Of a stretch of 64,000 bases of DNA, positions 43,389 through 52,294 are shown in pieces. The notes below the pieces were generated by a model. It was not told where the DNA came from and searched no databases. It worked only from the letters and a program-made list of their open reading frames with translations. Source of the DNA: Eisenibacter elegans DSM 3317 (lineage in GTDB: Bacteria; Bacteroidota; Bacteroidia; Cytophagales; Microscillaceae); the NCBI RefSeq assembly GCF_000430505.1, contig NZ_AUMD01000011.1, forward strand, positions 558,001-622,000, read 5' to 3'. The translations under genes and the position numbers were made by a program. Within the stretch, counting starts at the first letter, position 1. Each line of letters opens with the position of its first letter.

Positions 43389-45341
43389 ATGCCCTCATTT
43401 GTGATACAATTGCGTCGTGTTCTAGTCTCAACACTATGTTGGCTTTGGTTGGGTTTTACGGCAGTATTTGCCCAAACAGCCTGTTTTACGGCAGCCGGTG
43501 TAGACAATGGTGTACAGCGCGGCTGTGCTCCCTTTACTATCAGTGTAACGGACTGTAGCGGCAGCCCTGCCACGAAGGTCTACAAATTTTCGGATGCAGA
43601 GGGCTTTGTATCGCGTACTACCCACACGTATACTACCCCCGGACGTTATTCCATCACCCAAGCCCTGAGCATAGGTGGCCAAGGCGACAGTGTCCGCCGC
43701 AACGAATACATCGAAGTCTTGCCTTCACCCCCACCACAGTTTATCGCCACAGTCTGTGAGGGGCGGGAGGTATCGCTCGAAATCACCGACCGGCAGTACG
43801 AAACCTACCAAATCAATTGGGGTGATGGCTCTCCCATACAGACGGTCAACCGCGATGCCGGAGCCATACGACATACTTACCCTTCTACGGCAACTTTTGC
43901 CTTGCGCGTTACGGGCAACTATGTGCCTGGTGGCTGTGGTGGCGAAAATGCCCAACTCATCAACCCCATCAATGTCATCACGCAACCCCTGTTGGAGCAG
44001 GTACAGGTATTGGGCAGCAACAGGGTCAGCCTACGTTTCCCTACAGACAGCAACTTCGTGTATGCTGTAGAGCTAAGCATTGACAACGGAACAACTTTTG
44101 TAGACCTAGTCCGCTTTGCCGGCACAGGTTTCGCACAGATATATACTGCTGAAGCGCTTAACACCACACAGCCTTTGTATTTCCGAGTACGTGCTTTTGA
44201 TGCTTGTGGAGCCACCAATGTATCGCCTGTGGTAGCCACTATAAGGCTTCAGGCTCAAGCCCAAGACAGTCAGAACGCCATCACGTGGCCGGTATATCCG
44301 CTGCCCGATTTCGGAGAGTATATCTTATTGCGCAATGGCAACCTCTTGGCCATCATCAACAATGTCAATCAGACTAGCTATGTCGATACAGCCATTATCT
44401 GTACAGAGCGTTATTGTTATAGCCTACAAGTCAACACACAAGGGGTCAATATGGCTGAATCTCTGTCAGACACCAGCTGCGTGCGGGCCTTTTCTAGTAC
44501 CATTCCCCCCATTATCACACAGGGCGAAGGAAGTGTAGAAGACAACCGGCGTGTGCTCTTGCAGTGGCAAGTAGGCGCGGTGCCCGGTATACGTCGCTAT
44601 GAAGTCATCCGTTACACTACCAATATCCGCAACAACGAAACCCGTATAGATACCATTATCGTGGCCGACGACCGACCCACATTGTTAGACGAAAACGCCA
44701 ATTTTAACAATGGCTTCAACCGTTTTTGCTATCAAATCCGGTATACCAATGTTTGCGGCAATACAGCCTCATTTGCGCCAATTATCTGTCCTGTGTCTTT
44801 GCGAATAGAGCGACTTTCGGGCTTGCAACTGAGCCTAGCGTGGACAGACTACCGCAATACCGAGAGCAGTCTTGAGAGTTATGTAGTCGAAAAACTTGAC
44901 GAAAACGACCAAGTATTTGAAACTATCCCCATCGGCGGGCTGAATTTTTTTATCGAAAACGTAATCGACACGGAGCGCCAAATTACTCGCTATCGCATCC
45001 GCAGCCTTGTAGGTGGAGCTGCTGCCGGGCAAATGATTTATTCTAATATTGTCACGGTAGAGCAACCCTTCCGCTTATTTTTCCCCAATGCCTTCAGCCC
45101 CAATGGCGATGGTCTGAATGATGTATTTGCCGCCAAAGGATTGTTTGTAGCCAGCTATCGGCTGATGATTTACAACCGTGCAGGGCAACTGGTGTTCCAA
45201 ACAACGGACTTTGAGCAAGGATGGGACGGCTCCATCAACGGGCGCGAAGCGCAGGCCGACCTCTACATCTATACGGCGGAAGCCGAAGACCGGAGAGGGC
45301 AGAAGTTTCAAACCAAGGGTACTTTTACACTGATTCGATAG
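43389..45341 (+). CDS. T9SS type-B secreted adhesin-like protein (PKD and gliding-motility C-terminal domains)
   Basis: 650 residues from the ATG at 43389, which opens a signal peptide ending VFAQT. PKD-like beta domains in the first third (DCSGSPATKVYKFSDAEGFVSRTTHTYTTPGRYSI, INWGDGSP), then FN3-like segments (YFRVRAFDACGATNVSP, VVEKLDENDQVF). The C-terminus FPNAFSPNGDGLNDVFAAKG..YNRAGQLVF..WDGSINGREAQADLYIY is the CHU_C / gliding motility-associated domain used for type-B sorting. Expected on the cell surface, probably for adhesion or gliding. Followed 17 bp on by the BASS transporter. Confidence 0.95.
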   Translation: MPSFVIQLRRVLVSTLCWLWLGFTAVFAQTACFTAAGVDNGVQRGCAPFTISVTDCSGSPATKVYKFSDAEGFVSRTTHTYTTPGRYSITQALSIGGQGDSVRRNEYIEVLPSPPPQFIATVCEGREVSLEITDRQYETYQINWGDGSPIQTVNRDAGAIRHTYPSTATFALRVTGNYVPGGCGGENAQLINPINVITQPLLEQVQVLGSNRVSLRFPTDSNFVYAVELSIDNGTTFVDLVRFAGTGFAQIYTAEALNTTQPLYFRVRAFDACGATNVSPVVATIRLQAQAQDSQNAITWPVYPLPDFGEYILLRNGNLLAIINNVNQTSYVDTAIICTERYCYSLQVNTQGVNMAESLSDTSCVRAFSSTIPPIITQGEGSVEDNRRVLLQWQVGAVPGIRRYEVIRYTTNIRNNETRIDTIIVADDRPTLLDENANFNNGFNRFCYQIRYTNVCGNTASFAPIICPVSLRIERLSGLQLSLAWTDYRNTESSLESYVVEKLDENDQVFETIPIGGLNFFIENVIDTERQITRYRIRSLVGGAAAGQMIYSNIVTVEQPFRLFFPNAFSPNGDGLNDVFAAKGLFVASYRLMIYNRAGQLVFQTTDFEQGWDGSINGREAQADLYIYTAEAEDRRGQKFQTKGTFTLIR

Positions 45342-45358
45342 TACACTGGTATACAAAT

Positions 45359-46273
45359 ATGATAGCTACGACTTTTTTTTCTACTATTCTGCTACCCTTT
45401 GTTTTGGCGATGATTATGCTCGGAATGGGGCTTTCGCTCACCACAAAGGATTTTATCAATATCTTTGCCCGACCCAAGGCCCTGGCTTGGGGCTTGACTT
45501 GTCAGCTCATACTCCTTCCCTTGATAGCCTTGGTGATTGCGCGTATTTCGGGGCTTTCGCCGGAGTTGCAGGTAGGAATTGTCTTGATTGCGGCCTGCCC
45601 GGGAGGTGCCGTATCTAACCTCATCACACACTTACTGGGTGGAGCCTTGGCCTTGTCTGTATCAATGACTACGGTCAACAGCTTTATCACAATGTTTACC
45701 ATCCCTGTTATCATCAAAACAGCGCTTTGGCTCTTGATGGACAGTACCCAAGGGCAGGAAATAGTGCTCCCTTTCTGGACAACTTTGGCGCAGGTGATGA
45801 GTACTACCGTGTTGCCCTGTGTCTTGGGGATTTATATCCGCCAGCGCAACGAGACAGTGGCGCTTCGGTTGGAGCGCCCGCTCAAGGTCGCAATGCCTTC
45901 TATTTTGGCATTGGTAATGATTGCGGCTATTTTTCTGGAAGAGGGAGAGGGCATCAGCCTGACTACCCGCGATTATTGGGAGGTAAGTGGGTTTGCATTC
46001 TTGCTCAATATAGCTGGAATGCTTTTGGGCTATTGGAGTGCGGCGTGGTTGGGGTTTGTTCCCAAAGTACAGATGACCATCGCCATCGAAGTAGGGCTAC
46101 AGAACACTGGAATGGCCATCTTTATCGCTACAAGCCGACTAATGCTCAACAATCAAACAATGGCTATTCCGGCTTCTATCTATGCGTTGTTTACTTTTTT
46201 CACGGCCATTGGTTTTGGTTGGCTGGTTTCAAGAAACCACATCCAGCAAGAACGTAAACTAGAAGCCAAATAA
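45359..46273 (+). CDS. Bile acid:sodium symporter family transporter
   Basis: 304 residues from the ATG at 45359, with about nine TM helices. The conserved signature GIVLIAACPGGAVSNLITHLLGG places it in the BASS superfamily (Asn in the substrate site). Later EVGLQNTGMAIFIA is the second crossover motif. These proteins move organic anions with sodium; in free-living bacteria the substrate is unclear. Seventeen base pairs after the T9SS protein. Confidence 0.93.
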   Translation: MIATTFFSTILLPFVLAMIMLGMGLSLTTKDFINIFARPKALAWGLTCQLILLPLIALVIARISGLSPELQVGIVLIAACPGGAVSNLITHLLGGALALSVSMTTVNSFITMFTIPVIIKTALWLLMDSTQGQEIVLPFWTTLAQVMSTTVLPCVLGIYIRQRNETVALRLERPLKVAMPSILALVMIAAIFLEEGEGISLTTRDYWEVSGFAFLLNIAGMLLGYWSAAWLGFVPKVQMTIAIEVGLQNTGMAIFIATSRLMLNNQTMAIPASIYALFTFFTAIGFGWLVSRNHIQQERKLEAK

Positions 46274-46294
46274 ATAACAGGTTGGGGGCTAGGC

Positions 46295-46942
46295 TCAAGA
46301 ATCGGCCACCTGAAATACATCTTGGTTTTCGCTAGGCAGAATCTGCAGGACCTTCGAGAGCACCAGCAACACCAAGGTTCGGGAAGCCACCCGCCTAGGG
46401 ATGTTGGCCGTATTGGCAAAATCATCAACGGTAATGGATTGGTGTTGCTCTAGGTAGCGCATCAGTAGACGCTCTTTTTGGCCAAATTCAAACTGAAAAT
46501 TGCGCCCGCTGTTGGCGCTTTTTAGAATTTCGCGCATTTCCCTACTGGCTTTTACGCTCTTGTCATCTATCCGAATATAGGCCGTACGAGCGCGGGTATG
46601 AGCATTTTCGGCTACATAATGAGGTAATACCTCCCCCCTAGCAATATGAAAGACCAATACTTCGCGGGTATCGTCAATAAGGACACGCTCCAGCTGGTAG
46701 TCTATTGGGGGGAAACATTGGTTTTCGATGGCACGTGTGAGGACGTATTCGTCCTCACGGGGGTATTTGAGCCCCTTGATGGTCTTGTCGTCGGCTACTC
46801 CTATCAACAAAATACCGCCTTCTGTATTGGCAAAAGCGACCACCTCGCGGATGATTTTTTCTGGGTGATTCGCCTTTAGCTTGAACTCCAGCTGTTTACC
46901 TTCTCCTTGACGAACTAGTTTTTTGAGCTGTACGAGTTCCAT
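46295..46942 (-). CDS. AlbA_2 (Schlafen-type) DNA-binding domain protein
   Basis: 215 residues. EFKLKANHPEKIIREVVAFANTEGGILLIGVADDKTIKGL (about 19-58) is the AlbA_2 domain, with GVADDK at the turn. The C-terminal part (GQKERLLMRYLEQHQSITVDDFANTANIPRRVASRTL) is a winged-helix DNA-binding domain. This layout suits a transcriptional regulator. No catalytic residues seen. Faces the BASS transporter gene. Confidence 0.9.
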   Translation of the reverse strand: MELVQLKKLVRQGEGKQLEFKLKANHPEKIIREVVAFANTEGGILLIGVADDKTIKGLKYPREDEYVLTRAIENQCFPPIDYQLERVLIDDTREVLVFHIARGEVLPHYVAENAHTRARTAYIRIDDKSVKASREMREILKSANSGRNFQFEFGQKERLLMRYLEQHQSITVDDFANTANIPRRVASRTLVLLVLSKVLQILPSENQDVFQVADS

Positions 46943-47040
46943 AGTTTCAGATGTGGTATATCACCCAATATAACGAAAAACCTGCCAATTGTCTTGGCTA
47001 GTTGGCTTAAATTTTAGCGAAATTACCAAATATTTGGCAC

Positions 47041-47070
47041 AAAAAAAGCCCTGCCTAGCAGAGCTTTTTA
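47041..47070. terminator. Terminator of the small barrel gene
   Basis: AGCCCTGC pairs with GCAGAGCT across CTA, with T-runs on both strands (seven on the minus strand). Ends the gene at 47089. Confidence 0.6.
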
Positions 47071-47088
47071 TACAAAGTTGTGGCAGGG

Positions 47089-47616
47089 TTAGAAGTTGAC
47101 GCGGATGCTAAATCCTCCATCAAACCATACCCAAGCTGGGGCGGGAGTGAGCTCGATATAGGGCCCCAAGTCCAAACCCAAAGAGATTGGGGTAGAGGGG
47201 ATGAAATACTCGATGCCGATCATTCCGGTAAGGCCGAGGTTACCTGTTTGGTATTCGCGGCGCTCACGGCGGTTCCAATAGCGGCGAGAGCCAACTTGAC
47301 CACCGACACCGGCATACCATTCCAGCCCATCAACACCACTGATTTGGTTTTGCCAGAGGTAGTTGACCATTAGTACGAGACCGGGGCGGTACTCATACTC
47401 GTCGCGCCAGTAACGTCGGCCACGGTGGTATCCGTATCCGTTGCCGCCCAAAACAAAGTCTAGGGCGTTTCCGTTGCTGAGATATTTTTTCACATTGATA
47501 CCGGTAGGCTCACCTAGGCGTAGACCTACGGCAATGTTTTTTGATTGGGCTTGGGTAGCCAATGGGAATAATGCCAGCAAACCAACCAGCAACAACAGGG
47601 TACGTATTGTTTTCAT
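47089..47616 (-). CDS. Small outer-membrane barrel-like protein
   Basis: 175 residues, signal peptide ending TQAQS. The mature part is alternating aromatic/polar strands (IAVGLRLGEPTGINVKKYLS, ALDFVLGGNGYG, LVLMVNYLWQNQ, LEWYAGVGGQVGSR, LGLTGMIGIEYFIPS), the pattern of a small eight-stranded barrel; ends SIRVNF. An outer-membrane location is likely; no named family. A -7 box (47640-47647) and a terminator bracket the gene. Confidence 0.78.
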   Translation of the reverse strand: MKTIRTLLLLVGLLALFPLATQAQSKNIAVGLRLGEPTGINVKKYLSNGNALDFVLGGNGYGYHRGRRYWRDEYEYRPGLVLMVNYLWQNQISGVDGLEWYAGVGGQVGSRRYWNRRERREYQTGNLGLTGMIGIEYFIPSTPISLGLDLGPYIELTPAPAWVWFDGGFSIRVNF

Positions 47617-47639
47617 AGTTTATAAATCGTTTGAAGTCG

Positions 47640-47647
47640 CAAAAATA
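47640..47647 (-). promoter_or_regulatory. -7 box of the small barrel gene
   Basis: TATTTTTG on the minus strand, 24 bp before the start at 47616. It shows the gene has its own promoter. Confidence 0.4.
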
Positions 47648-47765
47648 AGGATAATACACGGCCTACATCGATAAAACGTCGTTTTTTTTCGATGAATAAC
47701 TTATCGCATTATTTTTTCAAAAAAATCATTGCAAAACACAACCTTTAAAATAGCACGACGTATAA

Positions 47766-47796
47766 TAAAAAAACCAAGCTGAAAATCAACTTGGCT
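47766..47796. terminator. Terminator upstream of the barrel gene
   Basis: CCAAGCTGA and TCAACTTGG form a stem with one C:A mismatch, with T-runs in both directions (seven on the minus strand). It would end a minus-strand transcript that started near 47903. Confidence 0.65.
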
Positions 47797-47903
47797 TTTT
47801 GCTCTACTAAACCTATTATCAAAACTAATCAACCTAAATCATTAAATTATCTGCAATACCTTTTGTGGCATATGATGCAAATGAATTCAAATCAGCATTA
47901 ACT
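47768..47903 (-). ncRNA. Candidate small RNA of about 135 nt
   Basis: A minus-strand promoter (TTTG at 47938-47941, 20 bases, TATATTTG at 47910-47917) is followed, with no gene, by a terminator at 47766-47796. No ATG with a sensible frame lies within. The downstream barrel gene has its own -7 box, so this unit is not simply its leader. No known RNA family recognised; existence is inference from the signals. Confidence 0.35.
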
Positions 47904-47909
47904 AGGCTA

Positions 47910-47941
47910 CAAATATAGCTGTTCAACCATCAAAAGTCAAA
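47910..47941 (-). promoter_or_regulatory. Promoter of the candidate small RNA
   Basis: TTTG (47938-47941) and TATATTTG (47910-47917) on the minus strand, separated by 20 bases; both halves fit the phylum consensus. Confidence 0.5.
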
Positions 47942-47949
47942 GCATTTTA

Positions 47950-47992
47950 ACAAAAAAACTTGCCCCTGTGTTAAAAGGAACAAGTTTTTTTG
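47950..47992. terminator. lepB terminator
   Basis: AAACTTG and CAAGTTT flank a long stem-loop, with seven T following on the minus strand. Ends lepB, about 40 bp after its stop codon. Confidence 0.7.
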
Positions 47993-48031
47993 TATTTTGC
48001 TGGTCTTTGCCCGAATGAGGTTTTCGGTTTT

Positions 48032-49156
48032 TTATTTGGTGAAATTGGTCTTAAACCAACGATTCCATCGAATTCGTTTGGAGAGGGGCTTGTTGTAAGC
48101 CATTGACAACCAAACGACCGCTGCTTTGCCAATAATATGGTCATGGGGCACAAAGCCCCAGAAGCGAGAGTCGAGAGAGTTGTGGCGGTTGTCCCCCATC
48201 ATAAAATAATAGTCTTGTTTGAAGGTATATTGTTTGACGGGAGCGCCATCGATGAGCAATTGATTGTTTTCGATGCTTACTTTCCGGTGGTTTTCATACT
48301 TTTGAATCACCTCTCCATAGAGGGCAAGGTTCTTGGCGTTGATCTCGATTTGCATTCCTTTCTTGGGCAAGACCAAGGGGCCGAAGTTGTCTTTATTCCA
48401 AGCAAAGTCAGGGTGATGAGGATATACTGACGCATCATAGTTGTCGGGTTTTTGGATGTTTTTGACCACACGAACCACATTGCCCACATTTTTGAGCTGC
48501 TCGGCAGTAGCTTCGCTGATGTGCATCAGATAGCCTTCTTGGTCGCCGTCAATAAACTTGCTGTATTCGGTAATGTTGTACTTATCAAAAAAGAGCTCAT
48601 TGATATTGCCCTTGGTATAAACAAGATACAAGAATTGCAAATGTTGGGGGTTTTCTTGGGCTTTGCCGTTGATAAACACTTGAGTATCTTTAATTTGCAG
48701 GGTATCACCAGCTACCGCCACACAGCGTTTGATGTAGTTGATTTTGAGGTCAGTAGGGTGGCCCAACGAGTCGGCGGGGAAGTTAAAAACAACTTCGTGT
48801 CCTTTTTTGACACTGCTAATGCCCGGTAGGCGATACATAGGCAACTGAATCCAGGTGAGGTAAGAGGGGATACCGGTTCCCCAAAACTGGTGGTCGGTCA
48901 GGGGGAAGTGGAGCAAAGTCTGTGGGGTGCGCGCACCATAATGGTATTTGCTCACAAACAAAAAGTCGCCCACCAACAGCGAGCCTTCCATAGAAGAGGT
49001 TGGGATGGTGTAGGCTGTCAGTAGTAGCCAGCGGATCAATGTAGCAAAAAAGACTGCCGCAATGATGGATTTACCCCATTCTTTGGCCGATTGTTGCCAA
49101 GTTTTTGGTGTTTCGGGGGCTTTTTCAGCAGCGTCCTTGTTTTTTTTCTTAAACAT
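48032..49156 (-). CDS. lepB: Signal peptidase I
   Basis: 374 residues from the ATG complementing 49154-49156 (MFKKKNKD); 29 upstream codons are not conserved. One TM segment near 27-45, then the catalytic Ser55 in IPTSSMEGS and Lys143 in YIKRCVAVAGD. The late MGDNRHNSLDSRFWG is the third conserved box. The enzyme cleaves Sec signal peptides at the inner membrane; this Bacteroidota form is longer than the E. coli enzyme because of a large insert between boxes. Essential. Confidence 0.97.
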   Translation of the reverse strand: MFKKKNKDAAEKAPETPKTWQQSAKEWGKSIIAAVFFATLIRWLLLTAYTIPTSSMEGSLLVGDFLFVSKYHYGARTPQTLLHFPLTDHQFWGTGIPSYLTWIQLPMYRLPGISSVKKGHEVVFNFPADSLGHPTDLKINYIKRCVAVAGDTLQIKDTQVFINGKAQENPQHLQFLYLVYTKGNINELFFDKYNITEYSKFIDGDQEGYLMHISEATAEQLKNVGNVVRVVKNIQKPDNYDASVYPHHPDFAWNKDNFGPLVLPKKGMQIEINAKNLALYGEVIQKYENHRKVSIENNQLLIDGAPVKQYTFKQDYYFMMGDNRHNSLDSRFWGFVPHDHIIGKAAVVWLSMAYNKPLSKRIRWNRWFKTNFTK

Positions 49157-49511
49157 AACAAGCTCTAATAAGGTGAAAGGCACAGGCCTTTGGTTAGGAG
49201 GGGAGTGATAATGTATAGTGTTGTTGTGAGGGCGACCAACCAAGGTATTTTTGCGTTTGGGTGTACAGCAAGGCTGTAGATTCCTTCGGCAGGTACTTCA
49301 TTACAACAAATAGGTAGGGTACAAAAATAGTGAATCTGCTAGGAAAGCTTGCAATGGATTGTTTTTTTTTCGGCAGTCGGGGTTAGCCTCAGGTAAAAAC
49401 ACTAAAAATATACTATTTTAGGTACATTGGTCTAGGCTAGTACTACGTTTGTGATTAAGATTTTCTATTTTTGCACACCACACCTGAGACGAGTGTGCTA
49501 ATTTTTGTGAT
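49157..49511. other. Intergenic region between lepB and the M23-LysM gene
   Basis: 355 bp, divergent genes on each side. A -7 box for the right gene is at 49466. For lepB I see no good promoter. No gene. Confidence 0.5.
49466..49473 (+). promoter_or_regulatory. -7 box of the M23-LysM gene
   Basis: TATTTTTG, 38 bp before the ATG; a TTTG lies 13 bases upstream (closer than usual). Confidence 0.35.
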
Positions 49512-50618
49512 ATGAGGTTTTTACAGATTATTCTGGTTAGTTTTTGGCTTTTCGGCAGTTGTTTGGGCAACAGCTCAGGGCTTTATGCCCAAGGCTCAGA
49601 GCCAGAGAAAAAGGGGGAAAACAAAAGATTTGATGGCCAACAGAAAATCATTATCCCCGCGCAAACACGCGACACGCTGCGCAGAGGTGCTGAAAATAAT
49701 ACCAAACTCAGCCCCGAAGAGTCGGCTCAGCAGTTGCTCGATGCGGTCGATATGGGCTATGAGTCTCAAGACGATTTGCGCAAGGCCTATGAGTCCTTTC
49801 AATTATACAAAACCACGGCCTTGGTACGAGAAGATACCAACAGCATTCGACATTTTGAAAACCAAGTAGTGGCGGTCTCAAGGGAGATGAAAATTGACTG
49901 TGTATGGGTAAAGCTAGAGGATTATTACCAAATATGGGATGCGACCTACATCAACCCCTATCAGCGCAGCGCGGCTAGCTTCAACCAGTCAAAAGAAATA
50001 CAGTTATTTGATGGAGAAAAAGGCCTGCTTTGGGCATCTCCTCTAGAAAAGACTTTCATTACCTCTGGTTTTGGCCCACGCTGGGGGCACTTTCACGGAG
50101 GGATAGATTTACAACTCAATGTCGGCACCCCTATTTATGCGGCTTTTGACGGAATTGTACGTATTTCTACCTTCAACAGGGGGTATGGCAATTATGTGGT
50201 ACTGAGGCACTATAACGGCCTCGAAACACTCTATGGCCATATGAGCGCTCTCAAAGTCCGCTCCGGCCAAGAGGTCAAAGCGGGGCAATTGATAGGGCTT
50301 GGAGGGAGTACAGGCTGGAGTACCGGGCCTCACCTACACTTCGAGACACTCTATGCAGGGCATACCTTCAACCCACTGGAGATTTATAATATCAATCAAC
50401 GCTTTCAACTACGCTCGGACAAGTTTGTCCTCCTTCCACAACATTTTGCGCATTTGGGCAATAAAATGCGCCTGACGCTTTACCACCAAGTAGTGCCGGG
50501 GGAAACGCTCCAGACTATCAGCCACAAATACAATGTACCGGTTACGGTATTGGCACAAATCAACCAACTGACTACCTCTACCACGCTGAGAGTAGGGCAA
50601 CGCCTGCGCATCCGCTAA
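49512..50618 (+). CDS. M23 peptidase with C-terminal LysM domain
   Basis: 368 residues, signal peptide ending LYAQG. A helical region (70-130) precedes the LytM peptidase: HFHGGIDLQLNVGTPIYAAFDG, YGHMSALKV and GPHLHFETLY. The end YHQVVPGETLQTISHKYNVPVTVLAQINQL is a LysM module that binds glycan strands. The zinc ligands H..D and HLH are intact, so an active DD-endopeptidase is likely. Works in wall remodelling during growth or division. A hairpin terminator follows. Confidence 0.95.
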   Translation: MRFLQIILVSFWLFGSCLGNSSGLYAQGSEPEKKGENKRFDGQQKIIIPAQTRDTLRRGAENNTKLSPEESAQQLLDAVDMGYESQDDLRKAYESFQLYKTTALVREDTNSIRHFENQVVAVSREMKIDCVWVKLEDYYQIWDATYINPYQRSAASFNQSKEIQLFDGEKGLLWASPLEKTFITSGFGPRWGHFHGGIDLQLNVGTPIYAAFDGIVRISTFNRGYGNYVVLRHYNGLETLYGHMSALKVRSGQEVKAGQLIGLGGSTGWSTGPHLHFETLYAGHTFNPLEIYNINQRFQLRSDKFVLLPQHFAHLGNKMRLTLYHQVVPGETLQTISHKYNVPVTVLAQINQLTTSTTLRVGQRLRIR

Positions 50619-50651
50619 TGGCCATATAGAGGGAATTAAGGACTAATTTTC

Positions 50652-50688
50652 AAATCCTCCAAAGTCTGGGAAGACCTTGGAGGATTTT
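50652..50688 (+). terminator. Terminator of the M23-LysM gene
   Basis: AAATCCTCCAA (50652-50662) pairs with TTGGAGGATTT (50677-50687) with a long loop; four T follow. Confidence 0.6.
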
Positions 50689-50701
50689 GTGTTATTACGG
50701 C

Positions 50702-51415
50702 TTAGTGTATGTAGCGTTCACAGTAGCAGGGACGGTTTTTTTGCCCGCCGGAGGCCGTAATGGTAGCGCTGAGGCTCGAAGCATTGACAGTTACTTGTTG
50801 CCAAACGCCGCCGTGCTCTTGTTTGCTGAGCGTCAGCGTACGGGCTTCGGCATTGGCTGACTAGCTACTGGTATCGGTACTACCTCCGGGTAGGGTTACG
50901 GTATAGCTGTTGTCGGGGGCGTAGCTCAAGGCGCTGAACGACAAAGCTGCTGCGCACATCACTACCGCTTTGGGCAGCGCTCCTTACCGTGAAGATTTGA
51001 TTGGTACTAGCAATAGGGGAGCTGATATTGGTTTGGGTGATTGAAAACTGATTGGCATTGGCTCCGCTCAAATGAAGCTGCCCGCAGCACCAGAGAGAAC
51101 CAAGTCAGCAGCTCCGGTACTTTGTAAGAGGAAGTCGTGGGAAGAGATAGCCCCCACCGCAGTATTTCCAAAAGTAAAAGTACCCCCAGAAGCTATAGTA
51201 GCGAAATTCTGCTGGATGTTCATCTGAGGGAATTTGAGCACCGTCAAGTTGAACACAAAATCGTTGTTGCCATAGCGCAAGCACAAGTGCCCATTGACAA
51301 AGGCGGGCAGCCCCAAATAACGCATGCCATTGCCTGTAGGCTGTGGTAGGATACTCAGGCTATTGCCGTCATATTTGGCCAGACTGCCGGTACCGTTTTT
51401 GCTAATTGTACACTG
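50702..51415 (-). pseudogene. Decayed choice-of-anchor / HYDIN-like beta-sandwich protein
   Basis: The minus strand reads as pieces of one protein in changing frames: AKYDGNSLSILPQPTGNGMRYLGLPAFVNGHLCLRYGNN, then TIASGGTFTFGNTAVGAISSHDFLL, then LSGANANQFSITQTNISSPIASTNQIFTV and SYTVTLPGGSTDTSS. Two frameshifts (near 51070 and 50940) and an in-frame TAG (50861-50863) break it. The FTFGNTAVGA..SGANANQF style is that of choice-of-anchor D (ASPM/HYDIN-like) domains in secreted proteins. The 5' end is also missing. A dead gene, apparently of a secreted surface protein. Confidence 0.7.
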
Positions 51416-51507
51416 CCACTATGCCACACAAAAAAAGCCCCACCAACAGTGATGTTGATAAGGCCGATAGGGCAGGCTATTTTGTGGGACAATAGTTCGC
51501 CCGAAAA

Positions 51508-52224
51508 CTATTGCCGCAATAATACTGCTTTGGTAATACCCCGTAGGTCGGTATCCATTTCGTAGTAAATTTTGAAGGCATTGTCTATGCGGTCAGCATC
51601 GGTAATATTGGGAAAGCGGACATAGCTTGTGCCCTCGCCCGGAGGCCACGCTGCTGAGGAAATCTCAAATTGCACCTTGCCTTGGCTTACAGCAATCTTG
51701 GTGATATTAAGTGTATTGGTATTGCCACTGGTGAGCCTAGCCGCGACAAAAGTCCCCCTTTCGATGATGCCGGTGTTGGGGTTGAGCCTCGCAACGAGGC
51801 TGACCTTAGGCCCGCCACCCGATCCATAACTATTGTTATACACCCCCTGAAAGGCGTTGCTAGCCACTTGGCGGCGTTGGATAGCGCCGGCATCATTGCT
51901 ACCCCCATCGACTGTAAAGACTACCCAAGGGTTTTGGGCTTCATCAAGGGTAACGAGCACTGCTCGTCCGTCTACTGGTGTATTTTCATAGACCAAGCGC
52001 CACTGCTCTTGACCTTGGGCATTTACTTTGCGCACAAAAGGATTCTGGTTGATACTCGTTGCTTGGTCAAAGCCGACCGTATAGACATTTCCTTGCGCAT
52101 CGGTTACGGTGTTGGTACTAGTGAGGTTGGCCGTATCGGGGGCAGGGTCTTCGTTGTTTTTCTTACGATTGCAGGCTGTAGAGGCCACTAAAAGCATAAG
52201 GCAGAAAGGGATGAGATATTTCAT
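51508..52224 (-). CDS. Lipoprotein of unknown function
   Basis: 238 residues from the ATG complementing 52222-52224; the long frame upstream is not conserved. Lipobox VASTAC (Cys18). The mature part starts with charged, disordered residues, then strands and turns (NVYTVGFDQATSINQNPFVRKVNAQGQEQWRLVYEN, GRAVLVTLDEAQNPWVVFTVDGG). It resembles SBBP/beta-propeller-like repeat units, but is too short for a full propeller. Next to the pseudogene, so perhaps left from the same lost locus. Function unknown. Confidence 0.7.
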   Translation of the reverse strand: MKYLIPFCLMLLVASTACNRKKNNEDPAPDTANLTSTNTVTDAQGNVYTVGFDQATSINQNPFVRKVNAQGQEQWRLVYENTPVDGRAVLVTLDEAQNPWVVFTVDGGSNDAGAIQRRQVASNAFQGVYNNSYGSGGGPKVSLVARLNPNTGIIERGTFVAARLTSGNTNTLNITKIAVSQGKVQFEISSAAWPPGEGTSYVRFPNITDADRIDNAFKIYYEMDTDLRGITKAVLLRQ

Positions 52225-52294
52225 ATAGTTCAGATTGGTAATACTGTACAGATATACTGTTTTTTTGCCACAAGGTTGTACCAATATGAGTGAT

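Larger units (their letters stand above)
47617..48031. other. Intergenic region with a possible small-RNA unit
   Basis: 415 bp between the barrel gene and lepB. Two hairpin terminators (47766-47796 and 47950-47992) and a promoter of the minus strand (47910-47941) enclose about 140 bp with no open frame; see the ncRNA entry. Confidence 0.5.
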
